Shown: positions 55,063-63,464 of the stretch, piece by piece
How the letters are laid out: each line of letters begins with the position of its first letter
Position numbering within the stretch: position 1 is the stretch's first letter
Assembly: GCA_934567355.1 (NCBI GenBank)
Contig: CAKTJC010000007.1
Span: 1 to 64,000, forward strand
Length of the DNA: 64,000 nucleotides
Reading direction: 5' to 3'
From: an uncultured Oscillospiraceae bacterium
Lineage (GTDB): Bacteria > Bacillota > Clostridia > Oscillospirales > Oscillospiraceae
Translations under genes and position numbers: made by a program
Notes under the pieces: generated by a model
Database searches by the model: none
Told to the model about the DNA's origin: nothing
What the model saw: the letters and a program-made list of their open reading frames with translations, nothing else

Positions 55063-55881
55063 TTATTTTTCTTCGGACTCGGTGGATCTCAGGAAATCCA
55101 AAATGGTGTCGCACACCAGGCGGGGGGCTTCCTGGGGATTGTAGTGAGCGATCCCCGGGAGCACCGTGTATTGCAGGGGGGCGGCGTTTACAAGGCGGTG
55201 GAGCATGGGGGAAAATGCTTCATCCCGGACGGTCCAGTCCTCGCTGCCCCGCAGAACCAGCGTGGGGCAGGTGACCTTATCCATATCCGCACGAACGTCG
55301 AAGCCGTTGTAAACCCCGCCGTAGTCCGCACGCTTTACCTTGCCGACCTCGGTCATAACGCCCCAGAGGATAAACTGCCGATCCTCTTCGGTGGTCGCAC
55401 TGCCAATGAGGCTGTCGGTAAAGTCGATGTGGGTATGCTGAACGCTGGCATAGGGATGATCCAGATTGTCGGAAACGGAGGCGTCCACATGGGGGGAATA
55501 GTCCGTTCCCGCCATGGACACGATCGCCCGCACCTGGATGCGCTGTGCCAGGTAGAAAACCACATTGCCGCCCAGCGCACAGCCGACGCAGATGGGGTTT
55601 TCCACATGAAGGGCATTCAATGCATCAATGATAAAATCGCAGTATGCGTGATATTCCGTCAGGCATTCGTTGCCGGGCAGCGGCCAGCTTTTTCCGTGCC
55701 CCGGCATATCGAAGCAGAGCACCTCCATGGTGTCCGCCAGGCAGTCCATCATGGCGTGGTACTGGCGGCTCTCCCGCCCGGCAGAGCCGAAGCAGACCAT
55801 GGTGCCGCCGCTGCGGGGGCCGTTGTTGGTCTCCACAAAGATCTTGATGCCGTTGACCGGAATGTATCGGGAAGTGATCAT
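55063..55881 (-). CDS. Alpha/beta hydrolase paralogue lacking the nucleophile serine
   Basis: The 272-residue protein aligns end to end with the hydrolase at 53799-54617, sharing RESRQYH, DMPGHGKSWPLPGNE and VSMAGTDY-type blocks. At the elbow it has GCALGG: Ala102 stands where Ser104 stands in the paralogue. The Asp (GSEDW) and His (GIAHYNP) regions are kept. It may be inactive, may bind and not cut, or may use another residue. It lies 21 bases after the CoA-transferase gene. Confidence 0.85.
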   Translation of the reverse strand: MITSRYIPVNGIKIFVETNNGPRSGGTMVCFGSAGRESRQYHAMMDCLADTMEVLCFDMPGHGKSWPLPGNECLTEYHAYCDFIIDALNALHVENPICVGCALGGNVVFYLAQRIQVRAIVSMAGTDYSPHVDASVSDNLDHPYASVQHTHIDFTDSLIGSATTEEDRQFILWGVMTEVGKVKRADYGGVYNGFDVRADMDKVTCPTLVLRGSEDWTVRDEAFSPMLHRLVNAAPLQYTVLPGIAHYNPQEAPRLVCDTILDFLRSTESEEK

Positions 55882-55902
55882 GGCTTGCTCCCTTCCCGTA
55901 TG

Positions 55903-57087
55903 TCAGATGACGCCCTGGGCGGCCAGCTCATCGATCTTCTCCTGGGAGTAGCCCAGCACGGATGCGTAGATCTCCCGGTTGTGCTCGCCCAGCCGGGGGG
56001 CGGGGCAGCGGATCTCGGGATCGGTCTCGGACATGCGGACGGCGGAATTGGTAAAGCGCATGGGGCCGACCTCCGGGTCGTCGATCTCCGGGAACATGTT
56101 CCGGGCGCCGCCGATCTGCTCGTTGGCCACCACCTGATCCAGCGTCAGGATGGGGGCGCAGGCGAAGCCCTTGGGCAGCAGGCGGTCAATGATCTCGTCG
56201 GTGGTCAGCGAGGTGGTCCATGCCTCCACGATCTCATCCAGCTCCGCCCGGTTGCGCACCCGCAGGGCGTTGGTGACGAAGCGGGGGTCGTCCACCAGCT
56301 CCGGGTGCCCCATCTCCTGGCACAGGATGCCGAAGAATTTGGGGGCGCTGCCGTTGATGACCATGTAGCCGTCCTTGGTGTGGTAGCCGCCGCCGGGGGC
56401 GGAGGAGGTATAGCGGTTGCCGTTCTTGGTGGGCACCTTGCCGGTGGACAGGTACACCTGCATCATGCTGGCCTCCGCCACCACGCAGCCGTCGGTGAGG
56501 GAAATATCGATCTTCTGACCCTTGCCGGTCTGGTCGCGGTAGCGCAGCGCCGCCAGAACGCCGATGACCAGATTCAGGCCGCCCATCACATCGCCGAAGG
56601 AAGCGCCGCAGCGCACCGGGTCGGATTCCGGCCAGCCGGTGATGCTCATGACGCCGCTCCAGGCCTGGGACATGGTGTCGTAGCCCGCCCGATGGCGGTA
56701 GGGGCCGGTGGCGCCGAAGCCGGAGATGGAGCCGTAGATCAGCCGGGGGTTGACCTCCTTCAGCGTCTCATAGCCCACGCCCAGCTTTTCCATGGTGCCG
56801 GGGCGGAAATTCTCGATGAGCACATCCACATTCTTTACCAGCTCCAGCAGCACATCCTTACCCTTTTTCAGATCCAGGGTGATGCCCTTTTTGCTGCGGT
56901 TGAAATTTTTATAGTAGCAGCTGACCCCGTTTTTCATGGGGGCGAAATTCCGGCTGTCGTCGCCGGTGCCGGGCTGCTCCAGCTTGATGACCTCCGCGCC
57001 CAGGTCGCCCAGCAGGGCGCCGGCGGAGGGAGTTGCCAGCACCCGCCCCATGTCCAGGACGCGGATGCCCTTCAGTGCAGATTCCAT
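55903..57087 (-). CDS. Class III (CaiB/BaiF) CoA-transferase
   Basis: The 394-residue enzyme moves CoA between carboxylic acids. It opens with LKGIRVLDMGRVLATP and has IENFRPG near 91-97 and the catalytic Asp166 in FGDVMGG. GTGPYRHRAGYD-type substrate loop and the late LGEHNREI are usual. TAAGGAGAG precedes the ATG. It probably activates or recycles an acid of the cluster. A second family member lies at the window end. Confidence 0.92.
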   Translation of the reverse strand: MESALKGIRVLDMGRVLATPSAGALLGDLGAEVIKLEQPGTGDDSRNFAPMKNGVSCYYKNFNRSKKGITLDLKKGKDVLLELVKNVDVLIENFRPGTMEKLGVGYETLKEVNPRLIYGSISGFGATGPYRHRAGYDTMSQAWSGVMSITGWPESDPVRCGASFGDVMGGLNLVIGVLAALRYRDQTGKGQKIDISLTDGCVVAEASMMQVYLSTGKVPTKNGNRYTSSAPGGGYHTKDGYMVINGSAPKFFGILCQEMGHPELVDDPRFVTNALRVRNRAELDEIVEAWTTSLTTDEIIDRLLPKGFACAPILTLDQVVANEQIGGARNMFPEIDDPEVGPMRFTNSAVRMSETDPEIRCPAPRLGEHNREIYASVLGYSQEKIDELAAQGVI

Positions 57088-57100
57088 CGTGATTCTCTCC

Positions 57101-58300
57101 TTAACCCTTTTCGTTGCCCAGAATCAGGCAGGCGGCGATCTGGGGAGGGCCGCCGAAGGTCTGAGACAGGCCGCGGTGTACATTCTTCAGCTGCCGGGCG
57201 GGGTTATCCACCTTGCCCTGGAGCTGCTTATAGATCTCATAGGTCATGCGGATGCCGCTGGCGCCCACCGGGTGGCCGAAGCACTTCAGGCCGCCGTCCA
57301 CGTTCACGGGCAGGCCGCCGGTGCGCTCGAAGAAGCCGTTTTCGATGTCGTCCCGGGCGCCGCCTCTGGGGCTGAAGCCGAAGTCCTCGTAGATGCACAG
57401 CTCGGTGATGGAGAAGCAGTCGTGCACCTCCGCTAGGTCGATCTCATTGCGGGGGTCGCGGATGCCCGCCATGTCATAGGCCATCTGGGAGCACTTGCGC
57501 AGCGCCTCGAAGCTGGTCCAGTCGAAATTCCGTGCCCGGTAATGGGGGGTGATCATGTCGGTGGCACAGCCGAAGCCCTTGATGTAGATGGGATCGGGTC
57601 GGAAATTCTTGGCCAGGGAGGCGCGGGTGATGATCACCGCCGCGCCGCCGTCGGAGGTGCCGCAGCAGTCGTACAGACCCAGGGGGGAGGCGATTAGGGG
57701 CGCCTTCATCACCTGCTCCATGGTGATCACATTGTGGAAATGCGCCTTGGGGGACAGGGAGCCGTTATAGTGGTTCTTGATGTCGATCTTTGCCAGCAGG
57801 CGCTTGCCCTCGTCATAGGTCAGGCCGTACTTCTTGAAGTAGGCCTCGGCGATCAGGGCGAAGGAGCCGGGGGCGTCCCTTCGGGTCTCGCGCACCGGGT
57901 TCAGGCCGCGGCCGACGCCCAGGCCGCCCGCGCCCTTGTCCTTCAGCTTTTCCGCGCCGATGGCCATGGCGATGTCGCACATGCCGCTCTCCACCGCCAG
58001 GCAGGCATTGATGATGGCGATGTGACCGGCGGTGCACCAGTTTTCGTTGCGGGTGATGGGGATGCCGTGCATTTTCAGGGCGTCCGCCACCGGGGTGCCG
58101 GAGCAGTTATTGGGGGCGTTGGTATTGGCAAAATAGCACACCTGCACGTCCTTGGGGCCGATGCCGGCATCCTGGAAGGCCTCGAAGGCCGCGTCGATGA
58201 TCAGATCGTCCAGGCCGGTGTCCCAGCGCTCGCCGAACTTGGTGCAGCCCATGCCGATAATGGCAAGATCATCTTTGAATCCGTTTGCAAAATAGGACAT
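57101..58300 (-). CDS. Thiolase (SCP-x / acetyl-CoA acetyltransferase type)
   Basis: The 399-residue protein is of the thiolase branch that works with DUF35 proteins. The reactive Cys is Cys89 in ENWCTAG, an unusual surrounding, and later EVHDCFSITE, CFGHPVGASG and GGPPQ blocks supply the His and second Cys. It should cleave or form 3-oxoacyl-CoA. Its ribosome site overlaps the stop of the HMGS-like/DUF35 gene, which suggests they form a complex. Confidence 0.88.
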   Translation of the reverse strand: MSYFANGFKDDLAIIGMGCTKFGERWDTGLDDLIIDAAFEAFQDAGIGPKDVQVCYFANTNAPNNCSGTPVADALKMHGIPITRNENWCTAGHIAIINACLAVESGMCDIAMAIGAEKLKDKGAGGLGVGRGLNPVRETRRDAPGSFALIAEAYFKKYGLTYDEGKRLLAKIDIKNHYNGSLSPKAHFHNVITMEQVMKAPLIASPLGLYDCCGTSDGGAAVIITRASLAKNFRPDPIYIKGFGCATDMITPHYRARNFDWTSFEALRKCSQMAYDMAGIRDPRNEIDLAEVHDCFSITELCIYEDFGFSPRGGARDDIENGFFERTGGLPVNVDGGLKCFGHPVGASGIRMTYEIYKQLQGKVDNPARQLKNVHRGLSQTFGGPPQIAACLILGNEKG

Positions 58301-58303
58301 ATC

Positions 58304-59737
58304 TTACACCTCTTCTCTTCTCAGCGGGCGGAGCTTCCAGAAATAGTTGGGGAAATTGCCCAGCTCGTGCATCCGGCGGAAGGTAAACTCCACATCCATG
58401 CCCACCTTCACATCATCCAGCACGAAATCGGTCATGATGGTATAGATCCGCGCGCCGTTGGGGTTTTCCGCCACGGCCTGGATCAGCAGGGGATCGTCGC
58501 TGCGCCCGGCGTACTGGTCGACGGAGAAGGTATAGAGCTTGCAGATGCTGTCCGCCGCGGGGAATTCATCGTAGTCATCCAGACTGCCGCAGTTATCGCA
58601 CACTCGGTTGATGGGGAACAGCGCCGCGCCGCACTTGCGGCAGACGCTGCCGTGCAGGCGCAGGTTGATCCGCTGCTCCCGCCAGGTCTGAGCGGTGGAA
58701 GCAGGGAGCTTGAAGGCGCCGCCGGGCTCCGCCGGGGCGATGTTCCGCCAGGACAGGAAGCGGCCGTAGGAGGTCAGCTCCTCCCGGTTATCCAGGTAGC
58801 GCCGGATCTGCCGGTGGCCGTCCAGCCGGGAGATCTGCCCGGTGACGGTGAGCATGGTGACGGATGCGCCGTTGCCGTAGTCCACCAGAAGGATCCGGTC
58901 TCCGGCCTGGGCATTTTCCAGGGCGTTCACCAGCCCCAGCAGCGCCTGCGCCGCGCCGGTGTCGCCCACATTGGCAAGCAGGGTATCCGCCAGCTGCTCC
59001 GGAGCGATGCCGTTTTTCGCGGCGGCCTTGGCCAGCAGCTTCTGGTTCTGCCCCACCAGCACCACCTTCTGGAAATCGGAGATCTGTCTGCCCGTCTCCT
59101 TCAGTGCTTTGCTCAGCACCAGCTTCACTTCCCGCAGATAGCCGGATTCATCGCAGAACCGCCCCTCGGCATGGACGGTATAGGGCTGGGAGGCATTTCT
59201 CCAATAGTCGTTGATCTCTTCGTTGACGAAGGTCATATAGTCGATCTCCGCCAGCAGATCGTCGCCGGAGCCCACCACCACGGCGGCGGCGCCGTCGCCG
59301 AAGCCGCTCTCCTGGGCGGACTTGGGATAGCCGTTGCGCATATCGGCAGCGGTGACCAGCACATTGCTCCCGGCGGCAGCCGCATCCATGGCGGCGCGCA
59401 GCGCGTTGGTGCCCGCCCGGGTGCTGGCGGCAAAATCGGCGGTGAACACCTTGCCGTCGTCCAGGTCACAGGCCACGGAAATCAGGGCGCTGTGGAGCTT
59501 CTCCGCATACACGCCGGTGGTGGAGGCGAAATACAGGGCATCCACATCCTTGCGGGGGAACAGCCGGAAGCATCCGAAGGCTGCCTCCACCGCCATGGTC
59601 ACGCTGTCCTCATCCACGTCGGCTACGCTCTTCTCACCCTTGCCCGGCTTGCCCCAGATTTTTCCCAGAGCCGCGCGGGAAAGATAACGGTAAGGCAGAT
59701 ACGCGCCTACAGATTTAATTCCACGCTTCAAGTTCAT
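58304..59737 (-). CDS. HMG-CoA-synthase-like protein fused to a DUF35 (Zn ribbon/OB) domain
   Basis: The 477-residue protein starts at the ATG after AAAGGAG. Residues 1-320 have a HMG-CoA synthase/ketoacyl synthase III fold with GFGDGAAAVVVG near 145-156. At the place of the catalytic Cys it reads FAASTRAGT (102-110), with no Cys. Residues 362-477 are a DUF35 unit with Cys366, Cys369, Cys380 and Cys383 for zinc and an OB fold. In archaea the thiolase, HMG-CoA synthase and DUF35 form one complex; here two of the parts are fused. Confidence 0.85.
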   Translation of the reverse strand: MNLKRGIKSVGAYLPYRYLSRAALGKIWGKPGKGEKSVADVDEDSVTMAVEAAFGCFRLFPRKDVDALYFASTTGVYAEKLHSALISVACDLDDGKVFTADFAASTRAGTNALRAAMDAAAAGSNVLVTAADMRNGYPKSAQESGFGDGAAAVVVGSGDDLLAEIDYMTFVNEEINDYWRNASQPYTVHAEGRFCDESGYLREVKLVLSKALKETGRQISDFQKVVLVGQNQKLLAKAAAKNGIAPEQLADTLLANVGDTGAAQALLGLVNALENAQAGDRILLVDYGNGASVTMLTVTGQISRLDGHRQIRRYLDNREELTSYGRFLSWRNIAPAEPGGAFKLPASTAQTWREQRINLRLHGSVCRKCGAALFPINRVCDNCGSLDDYDEFPAADSICKLYTFSVDQYAGRSDDPLLIQAVAENPNGARIYTIMTDFVLDDVKVGMDVEFTFRRMHELGNFPNYFWKLRPLRREEV

Positions 59738-59769
59738 CTCTCCTTTTTTGTTTGCATAAGCATAAGGTT

Positions 59770-59995
59770 TTATGTGGTTTGTTGAATGGTACACGGTTCG
59801 ACGCGAATGTAGGGGACGATGCCCACATCGTCCCGCAAGCCCTACGGAACCGACCGGTACGTTGAATGGAACAGGAGAATGGGATGAAACGTGACATTTC
59901 CCCATTCAACCGAGCCACGTAAATAAACTGACCTGGCGCGGGTCGATGTGGGCATCGACCCCTACAATGAAACCTTGGGTGCATGCCGTTCATCC
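59770..59995. repeat. Family A repeat with compensated stem
   Basis: Hairpins are GGGACGATG-CCCA-CATCGTCCC (59813-59834) and GGGTCGATG-TGGG-CATCGACCC (59940-59961). In the second, a T-A pair replaces the A-T pair. The flank phrases GTTGAATGG and GGTGCATGCCGTTCA are shared with other copies. Confidence 0.9.
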
Positions 59996-60024
59996 GGCCG
60001 GTTCCGCGTTTTACCCGTTGCTGC

Positions 60025-61311
60025 TCAGAAGCCCAGGAGGAAGCGGGCGGAGCAGATGGCTACCAGGATCAGGTAGGCGACGATGTTGAACGGGCCGCCG
60101 ATCTTCTGATAGTCCCGGAAGCTGTAGCCCTCTGCCAGGGTCATGGCATAGGAGCTGACGCCCAGGGGGGTGGCGTAGCCGCACATGACGAAGCAGGTGA
60201 TGGCATACACAAACAGGGTCGGATCCAGCCCCATCTCCTGCGCCAGAGGAATGAAAATGGGCACCAGCAGGGAAATGGTGGCGGTATGGGACAGCAGGTT
60301 GGACATGATGGTGACCATCAGACCGAAGGCCAGCATGACCACCACGACGCTGGCATTGGTGCCGATCACACCCACCAGCCAATTGGCCAGGAAGCCCGCC
60401 GCGCCGCTGGCATTGAGCCCCTTGGCAACGCCCAGGGTGGAGCCGACGATCACGATGGCGCTCCAGCTGATCTTGGCAAAGGCCGTTTTGGCGCTCAGGC
60501 AGCCGGTGACGATGCAGGCCATGGCCGCCAGGGAGGCAACCACGCCCACCGTCCACAGCTCACACAGGAAGCCGATCACCATAAGGATGATGATGGCGAA
60601 GCAGACGTACATTTTGGGATTTGCCTTCTCGCCGGTGTCCTCCTGCCCCTTCAGCTCCTGAATGTAGTCCGGCGTATCGGGCATATAGGCGACGGAGCGG
60701 ACCAGGGGCTTATAGGCGATGGTGGAGAACCAGAAGGCCAGCAGGATCAGCAGAGGGATGCCGGTGATGCCCAGCTCAAAGAAGGTCATGGGGCGCAGGC
60801 CGGAGCTTTCCAGCAGACCCTGGGCGACCAGCTGGGGGGTGGAGCCCACCAGGGTGCAGGCGCCGCCCACCATGGAGGCGATGCCCACGGGCATGACGAT
60901 GTGCTTGCCCTTGATCTTGCCGTCGGAGGCCGCCGCCACGGAGCGGATCAGCGGCAGGAACATGGCCATGACGGAGGAATTGCTGGTAAAGGCGGAGAGC
61001 ATGCCGCAGGCCAGCACCAGCACGAAGATCATCCGCCGCTCGTTGTAGCCCACGGCCTTGATGATCTTTTTTCCGATGAACTGCGCCGCGCCGGTCTGGA
61101 ACATGGCCTCGCCCACCACCATGGTGCCGGCGATCATAAAGATGATGTCGTTGCTGAAGCCGGAGAACACCGTCGCCTTGTCGATGATGCCGGAGATATA
61201 GAACGCCAGGCACCCCAGGAACGCCGTAACGGCCAGGGGGAACACCTCGGTGACGAATCCTACGATCATCGCAACGATAATTCCGAAGGAAATGATAATT
61301 TCAGGAGTCAT
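60025..61311 (-). CDS. SLC13/DASS-type carboxylate transporter (second of two)
   Basis: The 428-residue carrier is the same length as the one at 50778-52064 and has the matching motifs AFTSNSSVMAMFLPL near 110 and NLLSHTATISLLVPI near 340. Both serve the same cluster, so one may take up the substrate and one export a product or take up a second acid. It has its own 320-base upstream region between it and the pucR-type gene. AAGGAAATG-type context is weak, and the first ATG is kept. Confidence 0.83.
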   Translation of the reverse strand: MTPEIIISFGIIVAMIVGFVTEVFPLAVTAFLGCLAFYISGIIDKATVFSGFSNDIIFMIAGTMVVGEAMFQTGAAQFIGKKIIKAVGYNERRMIFVLVLACGMLSAFTSNSSVMAMFLPLIRSVAAASDGKIKGKHIVMPVGIASMVGGACTLVGSTPQLVAQGLLESSGLRPMTFFELGITGIPLLILLAFWFSTIAYKPLVRSVAYMPDTPDYIQELKGQEDTGEKANPKMYVCFAIIILMVIGFLCELWTVGVVASLAAMACIVTGCLSAKTAFAKISWSAIVIVGSTLGVAKGLNASGAAGFLANWLVGVIGTNASVVVVMLAFGLMVTIMSNLLSHTATISLLVPIFIPLAQEMGLDPTLFVYAITCFVMCGYATPLGVSSYAMTLAEGYSFRDYQKIGGPFNIVAYLILVAICSARFLLGF

Positions 61312-61573
61312 TGCTTTTCAAAACCTCTCAGTCTGTGCCGCCGGAAGTGCCCGTATGGTGCAATTCGCTGGTCACAGGGGTATTCTAGCATTTTACTTTT
61401 GTAGAAAATATCCAGCGTCAGTCTGAAAAAAGGGGTGCAATTTTCCTACTTTAATACGACATGCGAAGATGCCGCGCCCTCATTTTACTTATTGTCAAAT
61501 AAAATATCATTTTTGCACAATTTCAACCGGTAAAGCACTAAATGATGCAGGAAAATCTTTGGAAAAACAATAA
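61312..61573. promoter_or_regulatory. AT-rich control region with repeated motifs
   Basis: GTGCAATT occurs at 61358-61365 and 61435-61442, and the reverse TTGCAC at 61513-61518. CATTTTACTTTTGT (61389-61402) is echoed by CATTTTACTTATTGT (61481-61495). On the minus strand TGCTAGAAT near 61382-61390 could be an extended -10 for the transporter. The repeats are candidate regulator sites. Confidence 0.45.
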
Positions 61574-61615
61574 TCCCGGGCAGCGACTTTCAAAAGAAAG
61601 CACAACTGCCCGGGA
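61574..61615 (-). terminator. Terminator of the PucR-type gene
   Basis: TCCCGGGCAG (61574-61583) pairs with CTGCCCGGGA (61606-61615), with an inner TTTC/GAAA pair. On the minus strand the stem is followed by TTATTGTTTTT. Confidence 0.8.
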
Positions 61616-61630
61616 CGTATTTTCTTATAA

Positions 61631-63214
61631 TTAGATTTTGTAGAGAAGGTAAGCCAGGTATAGCAGCATCCGTCCTTTGATATCGAAATAGTTGCAGCCG
61701 GTGAGGGTATGGATCTTCTCCAGCCGGTAGCGCAGGGTGCTGATGTGGATGAACAGGGCGGCGGCAGCCTTTTCCAGGGAGCCGCTGACGAAGCAGGCCT
61801 CCAGGGTATCCCAGAGCTTGCTGCTGTACTTGCGGTCGTACTCGGCGATGGGGTCGATGATGCGGCGGAAGAAAATGTCCCCTGCCGGGGTATTGATGCT
61901 CTGCGCCAGCAGACCCACCTCGAAATAATCCTCATAGAGATACACGCCCGCCTCCGGATTCAGGGAATGGCCGTACTGCATGGCGCTTTTCACCTGATTG
62001 TAGGATTCCGGCAGCCCCCGCAGGTCGGAAAAGGGCAGGCTGCACCCCAGATTCACCGGGATGCGCAGGCTGGCGGAGATGGTCTGGGCGCAGTACTGCA
62101 TCACCTTCCGGCAGGCCGCCGGGGTGCGGGGCGTCTTGCAGCCCAGCAGCGCCATATACCGGTCGCCGTGGGTAAAGACGATGCAGGAATCGAACCGCTG
62201 GTCAAACACGCTCTGCAGCACGCCCACCACATGGGAAATGCCCCGGGTGGCGCCCTCCTGGGTGCACAGGCGCAGCCCGGTGAGGAAATAGCTCTTCTGA
62301 ACCTTGAATTTCAGCGCCTCCAGCCGCTCCAGGATGGCGCTCTCCTCCTGATAGGGGGTAAAGAGCAGCTCATCGAGAATGGAGGTGGTCAGCTCCCGCT
62401 TGGCCTGACGCTTCAGGTCGTGCTCCAGGAACTTGACGCTGATGGCATTGACGATCACCTCTGCCAGGGGGAGCACCAGCTCCATCCGCCCGGAGGCCAG
62501 GGCGAGGCACAGGATGCCCAGAGTGCCCTGCTGCGCCTGGCAGGGGAAGACCAGCACATTTTCATATTGCAGGTAGGGCTTCCCCGATTCCGGGAGCCAA
62601 TCGGCATAAAACCGCCGGATGGCCTCCCGCACCGCGTCCACATCCAGCGGCCCTTCCAGGGAGCTGGCCTCGGCGATGCGGTTGCCGTCCATATCCATGC
62701 AGCAGCCGTAGCACTCGATCTTCCGGCACATCAGGGCAATGATGCTGTTCATCGACCGGTTGTGCAGAATGGCGTCGAACAGCTCGTGGTTCAAAAGGTT
62801 GATCTGGTCGATGATCTGCCGCTGCCGGTCGGAGATCAGCGCCAGGGACTCGGAGAGGATCTCCCGGAATTTTGCGGCGCTGTCGAAGATGATCAGCGGC
62901 ACGCCGTAGCGGCGGGTGATGGCGACGGTGCTCTCGTCCAGCTCGTCCACAAACCGCCCCAGCTTGATGCCGATGCCGCTGACATTGGCACGGGCAAGCT
63001 CCTCGATGACCCGGTTGATCTCCTCCAGGCTGCGGTAGTGCGCCGACAGGGTGGTGAGGATGAACACCTGGCCGCTGAGGGTATCCACATGGAAATCGGG
63101 AGCCTCCATCACGGTGAAGTAGTTCACGTCCTTGTCCAGCGCGGCGTCATTGCGCACCCGCGCATGCTCCCGGTACACCGGCAGCTCCAGCAATTCCGCA
63201 ACGGTTGCACTCAT
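61631..63214 (-). CDS. PucR family transcriptional regulator
   Basis: The 527-residue regulator starts at the ATG after GAAAGGAG. It has the PucR N-terminal sensor domain (about 1-125), a central GGDEF-like/CdaR region, and the C-terminal HTH_30 with LEKAAAALFIHISTLRYRLEKI. Such proteins activate catabolic genes (purines, diacids, diols) when they sense the substrate. It very likely controls the CoA-enzyme and carrier genes on either side. Confidence 0.9.
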   Translation of the reverse strand: MSATVAELLELPVYREHARVRNDAALDKDVNYFTVMEAPDFHVDTLSGQVFILTTLSAHYRSLEEINRVIEELARANVSGIGIKLGRFVDELDESTVAITRRYGVPLIIFDSAAKFREILSESLALISDRQRQIIDQINLLNHELFDAILHNRSMNSIIALMCRKIECYGCCMDMDGNRIAEASSLEGPLDVDAVREAIRRFYADWLPESGKPYLQYENVLVFPCQAQQGTLGILCLALASGRMELVLPLAEVIVNAISVKFLEHDLKRQAKRELTTSILDELLFTPYQEESAILERLEALKFKVQKSYFLTGLRLCTQEGATRGISHVVGVLQSVFDQRFDSCIVFTHGDRYMALLGCKTPRTPAACRKVMQYCAQTISASLRIPVNLGCSLPFSDLRGLPESYNQVKSAMQYGHSLNPEAGVYLYEDYFEVGLLAQSINTPAGDIFFRRIIDPIAEYDRKYSSKLWDTLEACFVSGSLEKAAAALFIHISTLRYRLEKIHTLTGCNYFDIKGRMLLYLAYLLYKI

Positions 63215-63256
63215 GTTTCGGCTCCTTTCTTTTATTTCAGGCGCGAAGATGGGCTC

Positions 63257-63264
63257 ATTATACA
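63257..63264 (-). promoter_or_regulatory. Promoter of the PucR-type gene
   Basis: On the minus strand TGTATAAT (63264-63257) is a perfect -10 with TG in the extended position, 43 bases before the start codon. The MITE begins about 38 bases further upstream. Confidence 0.5.
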
Positions 63265-63301
63265 CGATTTTTCCCCGCCGGGAAAGAGGAAAAAGTTGCT
63301 A

Positions 63302-63464
63302 AGGAAGCTCTGATTAAATCGGCAAGAGCTGGCAGTGAGGAATTTTGTTCCCAGGCAAGGGATGGAAAATGGCGGAATACTTTGTGTATTCCCCATTTTT
63401 CATCCTGCGGCATGGGGGCAAAAGACCCGCTGTCCAGCCGCAGACGATTTATTCAGAGGTTCCC
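63302..63464. mobile_element. 163-bp MITE-like element
   Basis: The ends AGGAAGCTCTGATTAAATCGG and CGATTTATTCAGAGGTTCCC match the 27124 copy, with the same length, TA on both sides (63300-63301 and 63465-63466) and an inner palindrome (GGATGGAAAATGG against CCATTTTTCATCC). The inner sequence differs from the other copy while the palindrome is kept. The right end supplies part of the stop codon of the CoA-transferase gene. Confidence 0.8.
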
